From an uncultured Oscillospiraceae bacterium (lineage in GTDB: Bacteria > Bacillota > Clostridia > Oscillospirales > Oscillospiraceae), in the NCBI GenBank assembly GCA_934661715.1, contig CAKUJL010000003.1, forward strand, positions 1 through 19,371: 19,371 nt of DNA, read 5' to 3'. How positions within the stretch are numbered: position 1 is the first letter of the stretch; every line of letters starts with the position of its first letter. Positions 14,100 through 19,371 of the stretch are shown here, one piece after another. The notes under the pieces were generated by a model. The model had not been told where the DNA came from, ran no database searches, and was given only the letters and a program-made list of their open reading frames with translations. The translations under genes and the position numbers were made by a program.

Positions 14100-14894
14100 A
14101 TGAAAAAACAACAGCTGTATCTTTCGTCCGTTGCGGAGGACGCGCCGGTCATCGCCAGACAATATGATCTCGGCATCGAGCTTGCCCAGTTCTGCACGGC
14201 GGCGTTTTTAGACCCGCCCGGAACCTTCTTTCTGCCGCCGGACGAGAGCCTCGCTCTCTTTTTGCAGCGGTCGCTAAGCGGCTGCCTTGCGGCCTCGAAC
14301 CGCTTTGTCCTGCACGGGCCCTTTAACGAGCTCACACCCGCGGCCATCGACCCGCTCGTGGTGGATATCACGGAAAAGCGGTACCGGCAGGCGATCGATA
14401 AAGCGCTGGCGCTCGGCTGCAAAAAGCTCGTTCTGCACGCGGGCTTCGTGCCGCTGGTCTACTATCCGGAGTGGTTCGTCGCGCGGTCGGTCGAATTCTG
14501 GAAAAAGCTGATTTTGGACGTTCCCGACACGCTCACGGTGTGCCTCGAAAACGTCATGGAGCCGGAGCCTTCGATGCTTCTGGACATCGTCTGCGCGGTA
14601 GATGACCCGCGTCTTCGCGTCTGTCTCGATCTCGGGCACGCGAACACTTCGGCCAGCCGCGAGCCGCCCGAAGCGTGGCTCCTCGCGTGCGCACCGTATC
14701 TTTCTCACGTGCATCTGCACAATAACAATGGCGATCGCGACCTGCATGCGCCGCTTTTTGACGGCGTAATGGACATCACCGCGCTGCTGCGAAGGCTCGA
14801 CGCACTTGCGCCGGAGGCCAGCGTCACGCTGGAGCTTTCCTCGTGCGCCGGTTCTGTGCAGTGGCTCATCGATCAGGGACTTTTGGAGGCATAA
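14100..14894 (+). CDS. TIM-barrel protein, sugar phosphate isomerase/endonuclease IV superfamily, unknown role
   Basis: This 264-residue protein resembles the xylose isomerase-like/AP endonuclease 2 fold. A full set of likely metal ligands is visible in order: H72 in LHGPFN, H113 in LHAG, E150 in CLENV, D177 and H180 in CLDLGHAN, H203, H205 and H207 in HVHLHNN, and E245 in TLEL. It is therefore probably an active divalent-metal enzyme. It has no signal peptide or membrane span. It is the first gene behind the cobalamin riboswitch and lies two bases before cobT, so its job is probably tied to lower-ligand supply or assembly. The substrate cannot be read from the sequence: a sugar-phosphate, alpha-ribazole phosphate or related compound are possibilities. 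A DNA-repair endonuclease seems unlikely given the operon. GAGGTG at 14092-14097 sets the start. Confidence 0.85.
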   Translation: MKKQQLYLSSVAEDAPVIARQYDLGIELAQFCTAAFLDPPGTFFLPPDESLALFLQRSLSGCLAASNRFVLHGPFNELTPAAIDPLVVDITEKRYRQAIDKALALGCKKLVLHAGFVPLVYYPEWFVARSVEFWKKLILDVPDTLTVCLENVMEPEPSMLLDIVCAVDDPRLRVCLDLGHANTSASREPPEAWLLACAPYLSHVHLHNNNGDRDLHAPLFDGVMDITALLRRLDALAPEASVTLELSSCAGSVQWLIDQGLLEA

Positions 14895-14896
14895 CC

Positions 14897-15997
14897 ATGC
14901 AGCAATTCGAACAGCAGCTCCAGACGGAGCTTTCCCAAATCACCGGTCTGGATACCGGCGCGATGGAAAAAGCCAGAGCCCGGCAGGCAGAGCTTGCCAA
15001 GCCCCCCGGAAGCCTCGGTCTTCTGGAAGCGCTCTCCATCCAGCTGGCCGGCATCACCGGAAGCGTCAGAAACGAGCTTCACAAAACGCGCATCTACGTT
15101 CTGGCCGCGGACAACGGCGTCGTGGAAGAAGGCGTGAGCTCGGCGCCGCAGACCGTGACGCTGGCACAGTCCATCAATCTCACGCGGGGTCTCACGGGCG
15201 CATCGTGTCTTGCCCGGCATTTTGGAGACGAGCTTGTTGTCGTCGATATGGGCATCAAGCTTCCCTACCACTGCCCGGAGATCGTGAACCGGAGTCTGGG
15301 AAAGGGCACGAAGAATCTTTATCTCGAGCCCGCGATGACGCGCGAACAGGCCGTGCGGGGCATTCTCACCGGCATGGAGCTGGCGGCGCAGGCCAAACAG
15401 GGCGGCGTTTCCATTCTGGGCGTCGGCGAAATGGGCATCGGCAACACGACGACGTCCTCCGCCGTTTTGTCCGCGCTCACCGGCGCTTCGGTTGAGGCCG
15501 TCACCGGTCGCGGCGGCGGCTTGACAGACGCGGCATTTCTCAAAAAAAAGCACGTCATCGAGCACGCGCTTTCGCTTCATAAGCCCAATGCGGCAGACCC
15601 GATTGACGTTTTGTCCAAGGTCGGCGGCTTTGATCTGTGCGCAATGACGGGCGTGTTCCTGGGCGCGGCAAGGCAGCGCCTTCCGGTCGTGGTCGACGGG
15701 TTTATCTCGATCGTCGCGGCGCTGTGCGCGGCCCGGCTTTGCGATACGGCCAAAGCGTTCTTCATCGGCTCGCACCGCTCGTTTGAGGTCGGCTACCGGC
15801 TGGCAGAAAAAGAGCTGGGGATCAAGCCCTGTTTAGATCTTGGCATGCGGCTCGGCGAAGGCAGCGGCTGCCCGATCGCGTTTCGCGTGGTGGAGGCGGC
15901 GTGCGCCGTCATGTGTACGATGGCGACCTTCCCCGAGGCGGCGATCGACGATACGTATTTAACCGAAATTCGTGCAAAGGACAGCTTTACGGTATGA
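14897..15997 (+). CDS. cobT: Nicotinate-nucleotide:dimethylbenzimidazole phosphoribosyltransferase
   Basis: This 366-residue enzyme transfers phosphoribose from nicotinate mononucleotide to the lower-ligand base, giving alpha-ribazole phosphate (or an analogue). Family segments are AKPPGSLGLLE (34-44), AADNGVVEEGVSSAPQ (70-85), the phosphate-binding GVGEMGIGNTTTS (175-187), TGRGGG (203-208) and GMRLGEGSG (316-324) with the likely catalytic glutamate E321. Length is typical. The frame is open back to 14843, but GGAGG at 14885-14889 and the family N-terminus place the start at the ATG at 14897. Its stop overlaps the cobU start (ATGA). CobT enzymes often accept several bases, and no gene for making dimethylbenzimidazole is in view, so the base used here is unknown. 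Confidence 0.95.
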   Translation: MQQFEQQLQTELSQITGLDTGAMEKARARQAELAKPPGSLGLLEALSIQLAGITGSVRNELHKTRIYVLAADNGVVEEGVSSAPQTVTLAQSINLTRGLTGASCLARHFGDELVVVDMGIKLPYHCPEIVNRSLGKGTKNLYLEPAMTREQAVRGILTGMELAAQAKQGGVSILGVGEMGIGNTTTSSAVLSALTGASVEAVTGRGGGLTDAAFLKKKHVIEHALSLHKPNAADPIDVLSKVGGFDLCAMTGVFLGAARQRLPVVVDGFISIVAALCAARLCDTAKAFFIGSHRSFEVGYRLAEKELGIKPCLDLGMRLGEGSGCPIAFRVVEAACAVMCTMATFPEAAIDDTYLTEIRAKDSFTV

Positions 15998-16527
15998 CCT
16001 ATCTTCTTTCCGGCGGCTCGAAAAGCGGCAAATCGATGCTGGCCCAGCGCATTGCGAAAAGCCTTCCCGCGCCGCACTATTACCTCGCGACGCTCCGCCC
16101 GGCGGACGAGGAAGACCGCGCCATCGTCGCCCGGCACTTAAAAGAGCGCGACGGCTGGGGCTTTGCAACCATCGAGTGCGAACGGGGCATTTTGTCCGCG
16201 CTGGGCAAAGCGCCCCAAAACGGCACGTTCCTGCTCGACAGCGTGACGGCGCTGCTGGCAAACGAAATGTTCCGGCCCGACGGTTCCGTTGACCTTTCCG
16301 CGGGGGAGCGCACGGCAGACGAGCTGTGCCGGTTCGCGAAGCTCGCGGAAAACGCCGTCTTCGTCGCGGATTTCGTCTTTTCCGACGGGCGCGATTATGG
16401 AGACCTCACGGAAAAGTACCGCGAAGCGCTGGGGCTTATCGGGGTCCGGCTTGCGCGGGTATGTGAAAACGCGGCCGAGCTCTCGGCGTCGATCCCCGTC
16501 TGGTACAAAGGAGGCTGGAAGGCTTGA
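15994..16527 (+). CDS. cobU: CobU-like adenosylcobinamide kinase/guanylyltransferase, C-terminal motif degenerate
   Basis: This 177-residue P-loop protein would phosphorylate adenosylcobinamide and/or form adenosylcobinamide-GDP. It has the CobU P-loop GGSKSGKS (7-14) and the segment AIVARHLKERDGW, in which H48 matches the histidine that is guanylylated in characterised CobU. It also has LLDSVTALLANEMF, the usual third segment. The segment that normally reads NEVGxGIVP is replaced by FVFSDGRDYGDL before the helical EKYREALGLIGVRLA. It may therefore keep only part of the bifunctional activity. The ATG overlaps the cobT stop; the frame upstream is open but lies within cobT. A second short CobU-like protein with the missing motif is encoded at 17288. 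Confidence 0.85.
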   Translation: MTYLLSGGSKSGKSMLAQRIAKSLPAPHYYLATLRPADEEDRAIVARHLKERDGWGFATIECERGILSALGKAPQNGTFLLDSVTALLANEMFRPDGSVDLSAGERTADELCRFAKLAENAVFVADFVFSDGRDYGDLTEKYREALGLIGVRLARVCENAAELSASIPVWYKGGWKA

Positions 16528-17297
16528 AAACGCAGATCACCGCCTTTTTTATGGCGTGGGGCATGTTTTTGTCCATCCCCTGCCCGTGTAAGATCTGGGA
16601 CGAAAAAGCCCGGCCGTGGCAGCTGGTGTACCTGCCGCTCGTGGGCCTGCTCGTCGGTGCGCTCTGGGCGTTTGCGGCATATCTTGCCGGCGCGTTCGGA
16701 AGCCTTCCGGCGCTCTGCGCGGCGGTCTTGGCGGCGCTTCCGTTTGTTCTGACGGGCTTTATCCATTTAGACGGCTTCATGGACTGCTGCGACGCGATCT
16801 TGTCCCGGCGGGATCTGCAAACGCGGCAGAAAATTCTCAAGGACTCGCACGTGGGCTCATTTGCCGTCGTGTGTACGATCTTTCTGATGCTCTTCATGTT
16901 CGCGGCGTTTTTGGATCTGGACGCGGCAAAAAGCTATCCGGGCCTTCTTTTGATCCCGGTCTTTTCGCGCTTTGCGTCGAGCTTCTGCGTCTTTTCCTGC
17001 AAGCCCATGCACACGAGCCAGTACGCCTCCGGCTTTGAAGCAGCGCAGAACAAGCGGCAGCTGACGGCGCTGGCAATTCTGAACGTGCTGGCGGCAGGTC
17101 TGGGGCTTCTTCTTTTGCCCCGGCCGTGGTTCACGGTCTGCGCTCTCGGCGCGGAGGGGTTCGCGCTTCTCGGCTGCTATCTGGCGCGGAAGAATCTCGG
17201 CGGCATGTCGGGCGATATTTCCGGATTTTCAATGACCTTGGGCGAAGCGGCGGGACTTCTTCTGCTGCTTGCCGGACAGGAGGGACTATGCATCTGA
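16524..17297 (+). CDS. cobS: Adenosylcobinamide-GDP ribazoletransferase (cobalamin synthase)
   Basis: This 257-residue polytopic membrane enzyme joins adenosylcobinamide-GDP to alpha-ribazole (phosphate), completing the nucleotide loop. Diagnostic segments are TGFIHLDGFMDCCDAILS (77-94), the KDSHVGSFAV segment (106-115) and, near the C-terminus, GGMSGDISGF. Several hydrophobic spans are evident (around 34-57, 62-78, 112-130 and in the C-terminal third). The start is a TTG at 16524 overlapping the cobU stop and backed by AAAGGAGG at 16507-16514. The internal ATG at codon 10 would remove family N-terminal residues. It overlaps the next gene by ten bases. Confidence 0.94.
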   Translation: MKTQITAFFMAWGMFLSIPCPCKIWDEKARPWQLVYLPLVGLLVGALWAFAAYLAGAFGSLPALCAAVLAALPFVLTGFIHLDGFMDCCDAILSRRDLQTRQKILKDSHVGSFAVVCTIFLMLFMFAAFLDLDAAKSYPGLLLIPVFSRFASSFCVFSCKPMHTSQYASGFEAAQNKRQLTALAILNVLAAGLGLLLLPRPWFTVCALGAEGFALLGCYLARKNLGGMSGDISGFSMTLGEAAGLLLLLAGQEGLCI

Positions 17298-17659
17298 TCT
17301 TTGGCGGCGCGTATCAGGGAAAAACGCAGGCGGCCGCGGCAAAATATGATTTGAAAGAGAACGAGATTTTCACCTGCGAGGGAATTCCGCTCGACCCCGA
17401 CGCGCGGTGCATCCGGCATCTGGAGCGCTTTGCGAAGGCGTGCGTGGAGGTGGGGCTCGACGCGCGGGAGGAATTTTTGCGCCAAAGCCCGAAGGCGGAC
17501 ATTCTGATTGCGGACGACATTTCCTGCGGCATCGTGCCCATCGACCCCATAGAACGCGTCTGGCGGGAGCAGGCCGGAAGGCTTCTGTCCTTCCTCGCCG
17601 AAAGGTCGGACACGGTCACGCGCGTTTTCTGCGGGCTTCCGCTGGAGCTGAAGCCATGA
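17288..17659 (+). CDS. Short CobU-like P-loop protein
   Basis: This 123-residue protein looks like a shortened CobU. It starts MHLIFGGAYQGKTQAA with a P-loop (6-13), and ends with DDISCGIVPIDPIERVWREQAGR and VFCGLPLELKP. That mirrors the NEVGxGIVP...FRDxAGR...GLPLRLK end of full CobU. The middle, including the DEEM-type segment, is much reduced; RHLERF (43-48) may or may not stand in for the guanylylated histidine region. Full CobU proteins have about 180 residues. The ATG at 17288 has AGGAGG four bases upstream, and the open frame before it is inside cobS. Short proteins of this kind occur in clostridial cob operons and are often labelled CobU. It may supply one half-reaction or assist the first CobU-like protein. 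Confidence 0.75.
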   Translation: MHLIFGGAYQGKTQAAAAKYDLKENEIFTCEGIPLDPDARCIRHLERFAKACVEVGLDAREEFLRQSPKADILIADDISCGIVPIDPIERVWREQAGRLLSFLAERSDTVTRVFCGLPLELKP

Positions 17660-18231
17660 AGCGGCTCGTTTTTCTGCGCCACGGCAAAACAGAGGGCACC
17701 GAGCGGCATTTATACTACGGCGCGACCGATCTTCCGCTGCTGGACGCCGGCGTGCGGGAACTGCGGGAGGCGGCGGCGCGGGGCGTGTATCCGATTGCCG
17801 CCGGCTTTTCCTTCGTGACGACCGGCATGCGCCGCACGAACCAGACGCTTTACGCGATCTACGGCGATGTGCCGTTTTCCGTCATCGAGGACCTGCGCGA
17901 GGTCAATTTCGGCATTTTCGAAATGAAAAGCTATGAAAATCTCAAGGACGAGCCCGTGTATCAGGCGTGGCTGTCCGGCGACTGGTTTTCCAACACGCCG
18001 CCTGAGGGAGAATCGTTCCGGGACGCGGAGGCGCGGCTTCAGCGTGGGCTTTCCGCGCTTTTGTCGCGCGAGGAGGACACCGTCTGCGTCTGCCACGGCG
18101 GCACGATCCTGACCGCGATGGCGAAGCTCTTCCCCGAAGAGGGCAAGGACGGCTATGCCTGGCAGCCGAAGCCCGGCTTCGGTTTCGAGGTCGATCTGGT
18201 AAATCACGTTTATTTTCCAATTTCCGGCTGA
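17656..18231 (+). CDS. cobC: Histidine phosphatase, probable alpha-ribazole phosphatase
   Basis: This 191-residue member of the histidine phosphatase (phosphoglycerate mutase-like) superfamily probably removes phosphate from alpha-ribazole 5'-phosphate or adenosylcobalamin 5'-phosphate. The catalytic motif is FLRHGKTEG (6-14) with nucleophile H9; the second histidine is H147 in CVCHGGT; the acid is E82 in the LREVNFGIFE segment (80-89). Length is typical of CobC. The superfamily has many substrates; the assignment rests mainly on its place as the last gene of the cobT-cobU-cobS operon. The ATG overlaps the upstream stop (ATGA), and a long upstream extension of the frame lies within the CobU-like gene. 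No clear terminator follows. Confidence 0.85.
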   Translation: MKRLVFLRHGKTEGTERHLYYGATDLPLLDAGVRELREAAARGVYPIAAGFSFVTTGMRRTNQTLYAIYGDVPFSVIEDLREVNFGIFEMKSYENLKDEPVYQAWLSGDWFSNTPPEGESFRDAEARLQRGLSALLSREEDTVCVCHGGTILTAMAKLFPEEGKDGYAWQPKPGFGFEVDLVNHVYFPISG

Positions 18232-18236
18232 ATTCG

Positions 18237-18265
18237 TTGCACACGCTGAAATTTTGTGGTATGAT
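18237..18265 (+). promoter_or_regulatory. Extended -10 promoter of the toroid-protein gene
   Basis: TTGCAC (18237-18242) and TATGAT (18260-18265) are 17 bases apart, and a TG at 18257-18258 gives an extended -10. The gene's GGAGG is at 18283-18287 and its ATG at 18295. The short leader holds no riboswitch-like element, so this gene is probably expressed independently of the B12-controlled operon. Confidence 0.8.
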
Positions 18266-18294
18266 GGCTTCACCTTGAGTTTGGAGGTATAACT

Positions 18295-19371
18295 ATGAAA
18301 CGGTTTTTATCGATTTTTCTGACGCTTGCGCTTCTGGCGGGGCTGCTGGCGGTTCCGGCGTTTGCCGCGGACACTTCGCTTAGCAGCGCCTACAAAAAAG
18401 CAGCCTCGTTTGCCGTGGCGCAGATCGCCCATCCCGGCTATGGCGATGACTGGGCGGTGCTCGGCGTTGTGCGCGGCGGTGCGGAAACACCCGAACGGTG
18501 GACGGATTCCTATGTCCGCGCGATCGCGGAAAAGCTTCTGGCGCAAGGTGGCGTTCTGTCCCAGACCCGTCTGACGGAGTATGCCCGCGTGATTATGGGC
18601 CTGAGCGCCCTCGGCGTCGATCCCACGAATGTCGCGGGGTATAACCTTTTGCAGCCGCTTTCCGATTTCGACGCGGCGACGAAGCCCGGCGTAACCTCCG
18701 CGGCCTACGTGCTTCTGGCGCTCGACGCGGGGGAATACGACATTCCCACGGCGGCGGAAGGCAAAACGCAGGCCACGCGGCCGATGTACGTCGATTTCAT
18801 GCTCGGCCAGCAGCTGTCTGACGGCGGATGGAACTTCGGCATGGAAACTGGCGACCCCGACGTGACGGCGATGGTCTTGCAGGCGCTTGCGCCCTATCAG
18901 TCGAACACGGCGGTCAAAAACGCGGTTGCGCTCGGCGTCGAGTGCCTGTCGAAGCTTCAGAACGACGACGGCGGATACTCCTCCTGGGGCTATGAGAGCT
19001 CGGAGTCCTGCTCGCAGGTCGTGCTTACGCTCAGCGCCCTCGGCATCAAGTTAGACGACAGCCGCTTCGTCAAAAACGGAAACAGCGTGCTGGACAAGCT
19101 CCTCTCCTATCAGCTCGCCGACGGCAGCTTCTGCCACGAGGATACCTATGACGCCTATGCCACGATGCAGGCTCTGTGCGCCCTGTCCGCGGCTGTCCGG
19201 CAGACGGCAAAGAAGACCTCCTTCTTCGTCATGACCGACGTGAAGCCCGCCGCCCTGACCCCGCAGTCCGGCGTTGCGGCGCACACGGCGCGTCTGGAGG
19301 AGGTCCTGTCGTTTACCGACACGAAGGACCACGCGAACAGGCAGGCCATCGAGACCCTGGCAGCCTACGGC
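18295..19371 (+). CDS. Secreted alpha/alpha-toroid repeat protein with a probable SLH start (partial)
   Basis: The first 359 codons are present and the frame runs off the right edge. Residues 1-25 form a Sec signal peptide: MKRFLS, a hydrophobic core, and an AFA-A cleavage site. Residues about 30-310 contain repeats of the prenyltransferase/squalene-cyclase alpha-toroid kind, with LSDGGWNFG (175-182), NDDGGYSSWG (223-232) and ADGSFCHED (275-283), each followed by a helix such as TAMVLQAL, SQVVLTLSALG or ATMQALCALS. Catalytic DxDD-type residues were not seen, so it is unlikely to be a terpene cyclase. Residues 338-359, beginning LSFTDTKDHANRQAIETLAAYG minus its first residues, resemble the start of an S-layer-homology domain, suggesting surface anchoring. 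The same fold forms the cobalamin-binding domain of animal transcobalamin, which makes a corrinoid-binding role possible but unproven. Confidence 0.8.
   Translation, partial: MKRFLSIFLTLALLAGLLAVPAFAADTSLSSAYKKAASFAVAQIAHPGYGDDWAVLGVVRGGAETPERWTDSYVRAIAEKLLAQGGVLSQTRLTEYARVIMGLSALGVDPTNVAGYNLLQPLSDFDAATKPGVTSAAYVLLALDAGEYDIPTAAEGKTQATRPMYVDFMLGQQLSDGGWNFGMETGDPDVTAMVLQALAPYQSNTAVKNAVALGVECLSKLQNDDGGYSSWGYESSESCSQVVLTLSALGIKLDDSRFVKNGNSVLDKLLSYQLADGSFCHEDTYDAYATMQALCALSAAVRQTAKKTSFFVMTDVKPAALTPQSGVAAHTARLEEVLSFTDTKDHANRQAIETLAAYG

Noticed and set aside
17407..17655. 83-codon upstream extension of the cobC frame
   Set aside because: It lies inside the short CobU-like gene. The FLRHGKTEG motif must be near the N-terminus, which fits the ATG at 17656.

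Overview
All genes in this window lie on the + strand. It is almost entirely a vitamin B12 (cobalamin) biosynthesis locus of the anaerobic, cobalt-early type. The DNA is clearly GC-rich. It has strong AGGAGG-type ribosome binding sites, some GTG and TTG starts, densely overlapping genes, and a secreted toroid protein that appears to run into an S-layer-homology (SLH) domain at the right edge. Together these suggest a GC-rich Clostridia member, possibly of the Oscillospiraceae; this is an inference from style, not from a marker gene.

Region 1 (1-12762) is one long operon running in from the left. It opens with the tail of a FecCD/BtuC-type importer permease and its ATPase. Then come cbiL, cbiA, cbiC, cbiD, cbiF, cbiG, cbiH, a three-domain cbiJ-cbiE-cbiT fusion, cbiB, cobD and cbiP (cobQ). 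Apart from cobalt insertion and corrinoid adenosylation, these cover the route from cobalt-precorrin-2 to adenosylcobinamide phosphate. Neighbouring genes overlap or are separated by at most 11 bases.

Region 2 (12763-13372) is a gap of about 610 bases with no convincing gene. It holds two terminator-like hairpins, other inverted repeats, and at its right end a near-consensus promoter for a Nudix hydrolase gene (13373-13933).

Region 3 (13934-18231) starts three bases after the Nudix stop with a compact cobalamin riboswitch and an intrinsic terminator that abuts the next ribosome binding site. The controlled genes encode a TIM-barrel protein of unknown role, CobT, a CobU-like protein, CobS, a second short CobU-like protein, and CobC. 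This is the nucleotide-loop (lower ligand) assembly module. The first operon makes the corrin ring and its aminopropanol arm; this one activates it and attaches the alpha-ribazole lower ligand.

Region 4 (18232-19371) has its own extended -10 promoter and the start of a secreted alpha/alpha-toroid repeat protein, cut off by the window edge.

Not seen here: a cobaltochelatase (cbiK/cbiX), the precorrin-2 synthesis genes, a corrinoid adenosyltransferase, an L-threonine kinase, and lower-ligand base synthesis genes. The most interesting points are the TIM-barrel gene directly behind the riboswitch, the two CobU-like proteins with complementary motif sets, the compact riboswitch placed behind a Nudix gene, and the CbiJ-E-T fusion.
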